NCBI GenBank assembly: GCA_000231825.2
Contig: JH720317.1
Location: 561,161 to 625,160 of the forward strand
Source: Tetrahymena elliotti 4EA
Taxonomy: Eukaryota; Ciliophora; Oligohymenophorea; Hymenostomatida; Tetrahymenidae
DNA: 64,000 nucleotides
Direction: 5' to 3'
Under the pieces are notes generated by a model that did not search any database, was not told the DNA's origin, and was given only the letters and a program-made list of their open reading frames with translations. Positions 40,501 to 52,251 of this stretch are shown here, piece after piece. Within the stretch, counting starts at the first letter, position 1. Each line of letters starts with the position of its first letter. The translations under genes and the position numbers were made by a program.

Positions 40501-43500
40501 TCCCTATAAATATTCTTCAAAATTGCCCCTAAACAGGTAGTCCTTTGCAATCTACCTCATTTACTGCTACTAATACTGTTCATACTGGAGGATTCTATTC
40601 ACCTTTTGCTTCTGAAACTCATACTTGGAATATAGTATCTACCAATAATTTTAAAAATAAAGATTGGATAAAAGTAATCTACACTTTAAATAATAATCCT
40701 AAAATGGGATCTACTTGCAAACCATTATCAGATCCCTCTCCTAGGTGCGTTTTCCCTTCATCTGGGTTTGCTGTTGCATAGTACACTGGACCAGATACGG
40801 GTAAAGTTGCTACGCTAAATGTTTAGGGAATGCAAAATGGTATTTATCGCTATGCTGGTCAATTCACTATATATCATTGGAGTGGAGTTGATGGTTCTAC
40901 TAAAGAAGCTTTCAAATGTGATGGACTTGTAAATTTATTTTATTTTTGAAAAATAATCGAAAAAATTTTAGACTGCTCTTCTAAAATTTTTTTTTTATGA
41001 TTAGCTTTTTATATATTTTTAATTTTATGACATTTATTCAAAATTAAATTTAATAGACTTATGAATGGGATGAAGATCCATTATTTTAACTTGGATTCTA
41101 ACCTTATATGACACCTGTTGAATAATAATATAGAAATACATATTGGCTTACTGATTTCTTAAATGTAGTTCAAGTAAACATAACAGGTATATGGAAATAT
41201 AGTAATATTAAAAGTTTCTGGCTTGATGTCCCTCCATAAATTACATATACTGATACTTCATTCTGTAATTCTACTTAAATAACACCAACTGCTAATATGA
41301 AGCCTTATCCATGGCGTTTTAACTGTCGTGTTGTTAATTCTCATAGAGTAGTATTTGAAATAACTGATGATTTTTTAACATGGGTTGAAGCCAACAATAG
41401 AAATGCAGTTATCAATCTTGTTTTTAAATTTTGGATAGATGAGTTTGTGTAAAGTGGTCCTACCAGTGATTTTGTACTTTCTACATATCACATGCCTTAT
41501 AATGAGTATGAGTAAAACTAAGCTACAGTTACAATTGATAATTATGGTGTTACAAGGACAAGAGGTCATATAGATATTTCTCCTTATATTTAACCTGATT
41601 TACGTATTGTAACATTTAATTCTCTTCGTTTCTATGATAGAAAAGCTAGAATAGGAGATAGAGTAGAAATTTACATGTTATTGTAACCTATGACTGCATT
41701 ATCTTTACATCGTGTGGAATATATAGTATTCAGATTACCTGAGGAATTCCTATATGCACCAGTACGTTTTTTTGATGCTTGTGATGTTTAAGGTAAATTT
41801 AATACCCCTGTTTTAAAATGTGAGCTTATGAGAGTGAGAGGATAAACATTTGTTAATATGACATTCTATCCTTTAGATCCAACTAGCCCTAACTACTAAA
41901 TTGGTAAACTTCCTTATGACAATACGGTTAAAATTGTAAGAATAAGTGCTAAAAGTAATGATGACCTTTTTACTGCTCCTCTACTTCCTGGTGAAATATA
42001 CAACATAACTGCATCTTTATATTCCTCAAATATAGTTATTGAGAAGTAGACCATTAATGTGACAAAGATCATTGGATACAATTTAGTTAAAGTTGATGCT
42101 AGTAATAAAGTTTTGACCTCATTTGAGCCTCTTCGTGATTCTTTGCAGCTAGGTTTATTCTAAATGAGACTAGTTCTTGATAATATAGGAGTCATAGCAG
42201 GATATGATACTTTTGCTGCAAAGATGTACTCATAAATAGTCTTCACATTTGATAATGTGCCTTATGCTTATCCATTTGATCTAGGTACTGGTATTCCAAA
42301 TGGGGCAGAACTAGGTTGCGTTGGTACTGGCTTAACTACTTTGAAAACTAAAAAATTGACTTGTAGACTTACCTATGGTTTTAATGCAGAAAATTTACCA
42401 TACATTACTGTTTCAGGATATGATCCTATCCCACCAAATGCAGACATTAGAATTTATATCACCCAAATATAGACTGTTCCAAGTTTAAATCCAACTAAGC
42501 AAAATCCTGTAAATCAAGTTCCTATTCTAGGTGGTATCAAATATATTTACAAAGACATAAGCTCTTCAGCTTTTTACTATGAGCCTTTCGTAATTTATTT
42601 TGAAATTTTTAAGTATTTAATTAATTTTTATTTTTAGTAATATTTACCTAGCTAGAATTTCCCTTTAGCAGCTATTGCAGGAGACTAAGTTAATGCATAA
42701 GTGACTACCAGTGGGTTGAACAATAAAGTTCTCTAAACTGAAGATTATACATTTAAATTTGTAACAAGTGCTACCATAAAGAAAACAGATTTTTTTGCAC
42801 TTTAATTCCCACCTGATTACTTTAACAGATTCAGCGATTACTCTTAAGTAACTACTGCAAATTTTGATACAAAAGTATTTGGTATTTCTAATTTAATTTA
42901 TCTATCTCCAATAAATGACATTGCTTCAGGTACAACTGTAACTGCTATAATTAAAAATCTTATCAACCCATCTTACAGTCAAAATATTCCTATTACTATT
43001 GTTGGTTTTAGCATGATTGATTACAAGAAAAAAGAAACTTTTGATTTTAAGTTGACAGGTCGCTAAATACTTCCTTTTGATAAATTTACTAGAGTTGAGG
43101 CTATTTCATCAACAATTATTGGTGGTGAAAATGGAATTTCTTACAAAATTATTTTTGTTACTGGCCATAATGTACCCAGTAATGGTGCTTTTAGTGTAAC
43201 TATGCCATCTCAATATATCTATAGTTTATATGAAATGAATGCTAAGTGTTCTTTATAAGGTTTTGACCCATTAGTAACTTGTATGATTGGATCACAAAAC
43301 AGGATGGATGTGTATCTAAATGGTTCTCAAATAGATATAGATAAAGAATATACTATTATAATAGAAAATGTTAATTCTCCTAACGATGATGTTTCTGCAT
43401 ACAGAGTAATTTTTTTCTCAATAATTTAAATTTAAAATAAACAAAAAATTTAACTTTTAGATTTGAATATTTAAGATTTTATTAATTTTTACTTAAAATA

Positions 43501-46500
43501 AAGTTAACATTGACAAGCTACTTCAGCGATAATATTTATATAAATTAAATGATATGCCAGTAACAAATGCCTATGTCTGCATTAAATATTTAAGCTATTA
43601 ACCCTTGTGATCTTATTGTTGATAGCAAAATACTAAATGCAAAGGCTTTGTCTCTTTATACGTTTAAGATACAGTGCTTAGCTTTAATTCGTGAATAAAC
43701 AGACTTAGAAATAATACTTGATGAAGATTACAAGATAGTCAATGGTTTAAATAAGTAAATAACTTGTTATAGCAGCGAGCCTTAGACTCTTAGATAAGCT
43801 AAATGTACTTTGCTTTAAAACAGCAATTTCTAGTATGTCCTTCGTATTGCAGTTAATTCTATTCCAAGCTAATCTCTTTTCTCTGTGAAAACTTATCTCT
43901 ACAATCCAAAGACTACAAACAAACCTTTTACTTTTACTGCTAATATTTATAGTTATCAGATTTTATATGCACAGGCTATTTTAACAGACTAAGCTCTTAA
44001 AAGAGCTATAATTTTTACATCTTAGAGTGAAGCTCTTACTTCTCCCTTAAGTGTTAGTACAAAGTCTTAAGTTTCAATTTAGAATATACCTAAAAATGCT
44101 GGCCAAGCTGCAACATATATTCTTACTATTCCTCCCTTAGGAAGTTCTCAGATAGCTAATGTACCAACAGAAGTAATTATCAAATTCCCAGAGAACGATT
44201 TTGGAGTTAATTTAGGAGAAAATTTATCTTGTGGTGTCTACATTACTATTAATGATGATAAAGAATTTAAGACTTACAAAGGAATCCTTCAATTAACTTA
44301 AAAATCAAATCCTAAATAAATAAAAAATTACTTTGCTCTCTAATGCACTGTTAAATAGCCATACGAATTAGTAATTAGCACTTCTTAGTTAACCATTGAC
44401 TAGATTAATATTTCTTAACTTTGGTAACATTGGATAGTTAAAAATGTCTATAACCCTAAATAGTACAATTCGGATAGTTAATTTGAAATTTAATACACTA
44501 GTAAAAAATAAGTGTTATGGAATTTCTAGGATAATATTGTTTATTTCATTACAAGATCTCCCGATTTTATTAAAGTTTCTGATTTATCAGCCTCACCATC
44601 TGATATTCGTACTCCATCTTAATATACTTTCAATCTCACTGCTGAATCATCTATACCTTCAAATCCTATTGTAGGTATCAGTATTCAATTACCAACTTAT
44701 CTCTATAGCACAATTAGCTACCTTGAGTCCTCTCCTTTACAATTATGCACAGTTTCAGCAATAGATACAGCAACTAACAAATTAATTTCCTCTTAGAATC
44801 TTGAATGTTAAATTTATGATCAAGAAATTCTTATTGAATCTGCAAATTTCTAGAGTCTTCTTCAAAATAACAGCAAATCCATACAAATTAAATTGAGCAA
44901 GATATACAATCCAAATATTATTTATTCCTGTGATACTTAAAATCCAGATCTTAATTAATATTCTTTCAGAATCTTTGATTGGAATTCAGGAAATTATTTC
45001 CTTGTTTCTTCTCCTTCTGTTGACAGCAAAAACTGCATTAGCTTTGATAAGAATTCCTTTGATATTAATTTTAATGGACCTCTTTCTGTATCTCCTGGTT
45101 TAACTTACACATACTACTTTAACCTTGAATAACCAGCCAATGGACTAAAGATAACACCTATCTCTACGATTGGAGGAATTTCATTTGATCCTTAAGAAAT
45201 TATTCTCAGTAATTATACAACTTAAAGTATACCTCTCTTAGTCAAAATCCGTTCAGATGTTCTTCCTGGATCCTACTAAATAAAATTCTAGACCGCTGAA
45301 GAATCAATATCAAATACTATTCCTGAATCTGAATAATATCTCAAGCTCACTTCAAAGCTCTCTAGCCGCTCAAACTTCTATTTACCTATTTAACCTTTAA
45401 ATCTAAATGTGTACGCAATATCTGATTCATAAACTCCCACCATAAAAGTAGGAGACATAACTGAGCTATCTATTGGATATCCTTTGAGAGTTCCTGTAAC
45501 AATTTCAAGGTCTCCATCAAACATTTTAAATATGATAATTAAAATCAAAGAAGATTAATTTAATAGCATCATAAGTATTAATCCTCCTCTATTACAAATT
45601 AATCCTGGTGAAACTTCAACTTTCTTTGAAATATCAATTAACACATCCAATATTCCAAGCTCTTCTGCAACATTGATATTTTCCTTAACATCATTTTATT
45701 AAATTGTGCATCAACTTACTTAAACAGTCAAATATCTATCTTTCTCTATAAATAATATTTATAACAATAAATATCCTATCCTCTAAGCTAGACTTTCAAA
45801 CTATTAACTTCCTACTCCCTTAATTGATGTCGGTAAAAGCGTTTTGAATAAAGACTCTTCATAGGTTTCCTCTACTAACACAGCTAAAACCTCTACAGTC
45901 CTTTTAGACTTAATTCCTAAGTTTATAACTACTGTTACTGATAAAATTTATGCAAATAATGCTACTATTTCAGTTTACACTTCAGCAAGCTCTATTCTTT
46001 ACACTGCTCTTGCTTATCTTGGAGAATAGCCACCAGCTTCATTCTATGACATAATCAATAAAAGAATTAATAATGGATTATAATATTTGTAAGCTGATGT
46101 GAAAGCGGTCGTTAAACTATCAGGATCACTGGATAATATTGCAACATTTACCTTCATAAATTTAGTTGCTCAAACCAACTATGTCATTCATATGGTTATG
46201 CAAAATTCATTTGGTTTTTCATAGATATATTCCTATAGATTCAAAACTTCTAGGCTCTCATTTGGAAGTATCATAAAGATACCAGTTGTTGATATTGTTC
46301 CTAGTTCTGACATTATCAAATCTCTATCATTAGCTTTAAGAATTCCAGAAAGTCGTCTTATCTCATAGACTAATGTCACACTTTTTTATGAGTAGAATCT
46401 TAATTTTAATCCTGATATCATGATGAAAAAAGATTTTAACTATGAAATAGTTATAACTCCAGATACTTAAAGTGACTAAAATCCAACATCTATGTTGGCT

Positions 46501-47143
46501 GATAAGCTACAAATGGATGATCAAACAAGATCTTTGTTGAAATCTCTTTTACCAAGCTTTGATTTAAATAATCCTGTTAGATAAACACAAATTATTTAAG
46601 GTATACCTACTATTGCAAATGACATATAGCCTATTCAAATCAATTATAACAATGCTACATTTAGTATTAAGCTATGGGAATAAGGTTCCATATTTGCTAT
46701 TGTTTAAGAATTAGGTACCTATAATACTTAACCAGTTTCATAACAGATATTCTAAGGAAAGAATTAATTAAACAGAGATGTTCAATAATACTAAAAGTTT
46801 AGCACATCTACTGATAAAGATGGTAATGCTCTTATAATACTAGATGACTTATCTGACAACACAAGCTATGTCCTTTATGTTACTGTAGGAAATCATCTTC
46901 CTTACTCTACATTAAATCTTTATGAAGATAATTAAGTAATAACTTACAACTTTACAACTCCATTCAATACAAGTAATTCTTTAATTCTTTTTTTTTTCTA
47001 ATTCATCATTATCTCAATTAATTAGTATCAATATTAATTTCTTCCTTTTTTAAATAGATCTTGGTGATTTCAATACCAGATTTGATTAACTTAAGCAAGA
47101 AAATCCAAATTTAGCTCAAGCTCTGATTGACTACATATCTTGA
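31577..47143 (+). CDS. Giant secreted repeat protein B (4572 aa, complete)
   Basis: Complete paralogue of giant gene A; function unknown. Exons: 31577-32048, 32530-33091, 33153-33303, 33564-34707, 34761-35179, 35371-36171, 36390-39215, 39325-39624, 39677-40097, 40162-40928, 41057-42589, 42638-43405, 43504-46972, 47058-47143. They sum to 13719 nt, exactly 4573 codons, with consistent phases. The start is chosen because MIVFKFLIFAIFASHILGG is a clean signal peptide. The mature chain is a run of Ser/Thr/Asn-rich beta-strand modules with Cys pairs and repeated P-x-G/FP turns. Landmarks shared with A include EIWLEFQTNNG (about 40030), YGVTR (about 41540) and an FN3-like C-terminal module ending DLGD. 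I found no transmembrane helix, so a secreted or surface-coat protein is inferred. Against A it lacks a ~2500-codon middle block and has three extra introns (36172, 40929, 43406). Confidence 0.85.
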
Positions 47144-48180
47144 AAATCATTTTGATAATATCAATCATAAATATTTAGCAAAATTAATATAAATTCATAT
47201 TTTTTATGTCTCTTAAAACTGACTCAATAAATTCTTCTTTTATATTAAATCATAATTATCAAAAAAAATAAAATAAAATATCAATGTTTAAACTAATTAT
47301 TCTGCATATTGTCCCCAAAAGATGTTTGATAAAAAATACTTTCTAAAATTTAAAAAAAATAACAAATGTTTATTCTATCCTAAAAAAAATAGATCACAAG
47401 TTATCAAAGAAATATTCTTTCTTTTTATTAAATAAAAATTTAAGAAATATCTGTGATGAAGAAAATCAATATATTTGATTTACTATAGGAGATGATTCAA
47501 CATCCTTTGATAAAAAAAATTAAAATAAAAAGATAGATTAAAGTTTAATTTTAAGATATGATTGTAAAATAAAAAAAGTTCAAATTGAATAAAGATTGTG
47601 AATTTTTTATTAATGATATTATATAAAAAATATTATTAAGAGGTAGAAAACCTATTTATTCTTACTTAAATAAATTTATCTAAACATATCAAAATATGCA
47701 TTCATATTTTCGAAAAAAATCATATTTGGTAAACTTTTTTATAAAATTCCAAATCTAAATGTAAATTTTCACTTAATGTCTTAAGTTATTAGGATAATTT
47801 TTCAGACTCGTAAATTTTAAATAGATTTATAGTTGATCTTATCAAGAAATTATTAACAGTAAAATAGTTGTTTAGTTCAAAAAAATTTGAGAAATTGATA
47901 TCAAAAAATCTTTTTAAATTTTTAAAGAAAAATATTTATCAATTTAATAATAAAAATGATAGGATTCAGTCCTATATTTACACATTTATTTTACTAAATA
48001 TTTAATTTTATAGATTTATTAAAGCATTGAATTTTTAGTTCTAATTCTGAAATTTTTAAATATGCATATTTTTAGAATCATACATTTTCTGATTAAGATT
48101 TTTATATTATTTAATTTCTTAATAATAAATTTAATCACATTGAAGATAAATATTAGAGATAGAAGATTACAAGGTATAAA
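47144..48180. other. AT-rich spacer with possible upstream exon of the WD40-like gene
   Basis: About 1 kb of A/T-rich DNA. From 48031 to 48180 the frame is open and continuous with the downstream WD40-like gene and reads like protein (NHTFSDQDFYIIQFLNNKF), but it contains no ATG. An earlier exon joined here by splicing is possible, with candidate acceptors near 48013-48037. The rest shows nothing. Confidence 0.5.
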
Positions 48181-49176
48181 ATGATAAAGAAATCATAAAA
48201 TAAACTAAAAATGATTTAAACAGAAAATTATATAGATGAAAATACAGATAAGATCTAAAATATTAAATATGATAGTAGTTTAGATTTAGGTACTGACAGT
48301 ACCATCTGGAGTAAAAGTATTTATTTTTCAGAGAGTTAATTTGTAGTAGGATTGTAAAATGGTAAAATCTTATAAATTGACACTATGAAATTTAAATAAA
48401 AATAAATTCAAATTTGTGATGGTCCTAACAATAAGATAAAGGACATAGTTTTTCTTTTGAATAATAAACTTATGGCTATTTGTTATATTTATTAGAAAAT
48501 TCACATATGGAATTTAAAAAATAGTTAATTAGTTTAAAAACTACAATATTAATCCTTTAATGCGGTTGCTATAAAAGATCGCTATCTAGCCTTCATAGAA
48601 TCAAAAAGACTATAGCAAATTATAATTTTAGACTCTTACTAATCTTTTAAAGTAGTGCATAAAATTTAAGTACCCGATCATCATGAGGGCCTATATAATT
48701 AAATCAGATTCCTTAATAACTTCAATCCATGTTCTAATTTGTTTGTGTTTATTGACAGGGTTTATTTATATCTTTATGATTTTAACATAAAACGTTATGT
48801 AAAAATTATAAATATTTTAAAATTTGATTCTCCACATAAAGTTAAAACATACAGAAAAGATCATTATTATTATGTAGCAGTACTTTTAGACAATGACAGC
48901 TTCATTGTTATTGATATTGTTTAAGGAAATATTATTTTCGAAAGTGAAGTTTTAGAATCTGAGGAGGACTCATCCCTTCTTTGCTGTGAATTTGTAAATA
49001 AAACAAACATAATTTTAGGATTTAGTGACCTTAAAGCTTATTTAGTCAATTTCATTACTAAATAAATTTAAATTATTGATAACGATGATGGTTTTGTAGG
49101 GGCATACAGTTACAAAAATAAGTTGTTTGTTACTGCAGATAAAACTAATAAAATACACAAATACATACTAAATTGA
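48181..49176 (+). CDS. WD40-like beta-propeller protein (331 aa)
   Basis: One open frame from ATG 48181 to TGA 49174-49176 with no internal TGA. The protein repeats a beta-propeller pattern: FVVGLQNGKILQID, then LMAICYIYQKIHIWNLKN with an IHIWNL blade end like the W-D of WD40 repeats, then VFIDRVYLYLYDFN, YVAVLLDNDSFIVIDI, IILGFSDLKAYLVNF and LFVTADKTNKIHKYIL. That is about six or seven degenerate blades, enough for one small propeller. No other domain is seen. Such proteins act as scaffolds; partner and compartment are unknown. The frame is open upstream to 48031, so the true N-terminus may lie further left across an intron. Confidence 0.65.
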
Positions 49177-50443
49177 TAAAAATAATTTTAGTCTAATTCA
49201 TTTTGAGTTATAAAATTTTCTAAGATTTAATTAATTAACTAATCATTTATCTTAAAGGAATTAAATATTTTTTAATTGTTGATTTGAGATATTTATCTTA
49301 ATTAGTTTTTTCTAAAACTCACTAAATACAAAATATTACTTAATAATATGATTTTTTTAATTTTACTCATAAATTATTTAAAATTTTTGTTATTTATTTT
49401 ATCATTTTTTACAATTTAGATTAAAAAAATAAAGCATATTTTTGAATTAATTATGCTTAATGTAATTAAAATATTTAATTTAAAAATACTAAACTTATTC
49501 AATTTTAAATTTATTTTTTTTAAATATTTTTAATAATTAAAATTGTAATCTTAAATTTATTGTTTCTTTTTCCCATTTTTATGCCCTTCAAATTACTGTA
49601 TTTTTTCAATTTATTTTAAAAACAGTTTTTCATAAAAAAAATCTTCAATAAACTTAAAATTTTACATTTACCTTTATTTACTTTGAATTATGATATTTTT
49701 TTTTAAGATTATGATATTGATTTTTTTTGTCTGAAGTAAAAAATTAAATTTAAGAATTAGAAATAAATGAGAATAATTTATTTTTTACAAATTTTAGATT
49801 TCAAAAAAATTAAGTAATTAACTTTTAAATGAAAAAATGGTAAAATATGAGGGAAAAGAAATAAATATAAGATGTTTTGTACAATATAACTGAGGAGATA
49901 AAAACTCGAATAAAAATAATTGAATAATAATTTAATAGAATTATTAAGTATGTTCCTTCTTTCTTTATTATTTTTTGTGAAAAATATGAATTTGTTTTAT
50001 TTATAATATGTATATAATTTTATTTGCTTCTTCTAATTTATCAATCTGCTAACTTACTAGCTATCAACTTAGCTAACTATTCAGTTTTTATTCAGCTAGT
50101 ACTTTAGTTAATTAAATACTTTTCTTAATACTTTGTTTATTTTTATTCAAATCAGAAAAATTGATTGTGCAAATAATAACTTTTAATTAAAAAAATTTTG
50201 TTAATTTTTTTCTTGTTATTTTATGGCAGCCTTTTAATTTTATACTATTATTTTTTATTAAATTTATTTGTTTTGACTAAATTTTTGTTTGAGAATTTAT
50301 TATGTTTACTGAAGAGTGCTCCCAAGACATTTATTTAAGAGTATTAATTATGAAGCTTTCTATCTAACTATTTTATCAGCTAGCAAAAGATTTATGCCTT
50401 AGTGATTATGTAGATGGTTGTTTAGATTTTTTCTTCATTTTTC
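49177..50443. other. AT-rich spacer between converging genes
   Basis: About 1.3 kb between the 3' end of the WD40-like gene and the 3' end of the minus-strand kinase, made of long A/T runs. A short stretch at 50040-50110 repeats AGCTA/TAGCT words loosely, but I see no defined element and no convincing frame. Confidence 0.7.
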
Positions 50444-52251
50444 TCAATTGAATGTTTTAATGATGTTTTAAATAGCAACAACTTGCTTGAAAAACTCAAA
50501 TGAATCTCCTTCTTTCTTAGTAAAGATGACATATGTTTTAGTATTTGTTGAGTTGGTTTATAAACTAATATTAAAGCGAAGAATATTTTCTTCACTAGAA
50601 TTACTGTTAAAGTTGAAATCCTTGAATAATTCTGAAATTGAAGAGTCACAATTATCATAGTTTACTTAGATTTTAGAAAATTCCTCTTAAACTTTATCTT
50701 AAGCATTGCTATACCTATGAACACACTTGAGCTTGAAAGATTTGTCACTGAGGACAGGGATTTCTGAAGTGAATTCTTCTTACTTAACGAAAAGGAACTT
50801 GAAAAGAGTCTCACAATCAATATTTGTACTGAAATCATTATACTTGCCTTATTACTGATTGTAAATTTTGGCCTCTCTTTATCTTTTTAAATTGCTAACT
50901 TCATATTCATACTTTTCGAATTCTGCACTAATGCTCATAGAATGAATTCCTCTAGATAAGGCTCTCTCAGGTTCTTTTTTTATATCAAAATAATGTTAGC
51001 TTTAATCAAACTTTATTTTTTTAAAGATCATCAAAAAATGAAAAATTTTTAAAGACAATATTTGTTTTGAAAATGATATTCAAAAAAGTTGGAATAAAGT
51101 TTAAATAAGCTTATTGATCAAGAATATAATCAATGGTAAAATTTATTTTGCTTTTTTTGTTTGATTTCTAGCTTGTTTTTTGTTTAATTAATAATTTTTT
51201 TTGATCTATTTTTTTTAGATTTTGTGAGTTAATTCTTTGAAAAATTAAAAAAATTACCATCAGATTTATTGTTTTATTCTGCTTAGAAAGTGTTTTGACT
51301 GTTATTGATGTTAGTCAATGTAATTTAAGGAGAAACAGATTGAGTATCAGCTCCTATGTAGAAAGGATGTTGTCTGATTTACTAAACTGTAATTCTCTTA
51401 TCGTGGTGAGGATGAACCATTTTCATAAACAAGTCAATGAAGTCATTAGAAAGACGATCTTAGAAGGCAGGATTAGGACTGTTCTTTCTCATTAAAGTCC
51501 AAAATTGAGCGGGGTTACTGAATAATATACCATACGATTAGAATTATTTGAAAGGGAGAAGACAAGAGTACATAGAAAAGATAGTAACACCAGCAGCAAA
51601 GATATCAGCATCATAAGCCTTGTATGGAATTTGCTTTAAAAGTTCAAATATTTGATAAGATGGAGATCCTTTTCTATAGTTAGTAAGAACTTAATTGGGA
51701 GTTGTCAATTCCTCGCACATACCAAAATCACCTAAAATCAAATCAAAATTTGAATCCAAGAAGAAATTTTCTGCCTTAATATCCAAGTGAGCTAATTGAA
51801 GAGATTAAAGAGTTTCTAATATATCAACAATTTGATGTAATAAAGATCTGACGTTTTCTTCATCAAGACCTTTATTAACCATGATATACTTGAGCAATTC
51901 ACCACCTCTGCAAAATTCCATAACTACTCCTTTGTATTTTTGCTTGAATTAGTCAATTTATGCAAATATCTAAACGAATTTGTTATAACCCTTCACTCTC
52001 TTTAAAGATGCGACTTCTTTTTCATACATTTACTATAAATGGTTGACTGGCTTGAAAACTTTAAGTGCATAGCTTTACTAATTTTTGATGTACCTCACCT
52101 TGTAAACTCTTCCATAAGTTCCTTCACCAAGAACTGCTTCTGTTTGATAGTTTTCAAAATTTTCACGCTCAGCCTTTTCTAATTCAAGAAAATCTACCTC
52201 ATCTTGCTTGAATACAGAATCAGAAGAGCAGGAAGCTGAAGGACAATCCAT
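50444..52251 (-). CDS. Ser/Thr protein kinase with KA1-like C-terminal tail (507 aa)
   Basis: Minus-strand exons 52251-51258 and 50973-50444, joined across a 284-bp intron (donor GTAATT, acceptor AAAAAG, phase 1), give exactly 508 codons. The kinase domain starts near residue 36: glycine loop GEGTYGRVY (42-50), VAIK-type lysine in YALKVF (K64), helix-C glutamate near 79, hinge VVMEFCRGGE (~110), catalytic loop HLDIKAEN (D157, K159, N162), and DFG at 175-177. The catalytic HRD is HLD, but Asp, Lys and Asn are all present, so activity is expected. The C-terminal ~170 residues end in YVIFTKKEGDSFEFFKQVV, which resembles the last strand and helix of a KA1 domain as in SNF1/MARK-type kinases. That relation is inference. 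It is probably cytoplasmic, with no signal or membrane segment. The substrate is unknown. Confidence 0.85.

Noticed and set aside
1..47143. Reading the giant region as pseudogenes because of hundreds of TAA/TAG codons
   Set aside because: The codons are spread evenly, sit where Gln is acceptable, and occur in all nearby genes. TGA is absent from the exons I read and appears at the ends, so this is the ciliate code.
50444..52251. Kinase as an inactive pseudokinase
   Set aside because: Only the HRD arginine is changed. The ATP-binding Lys, catalytic Asp, Lys and Asn, and the DFG are all intact.
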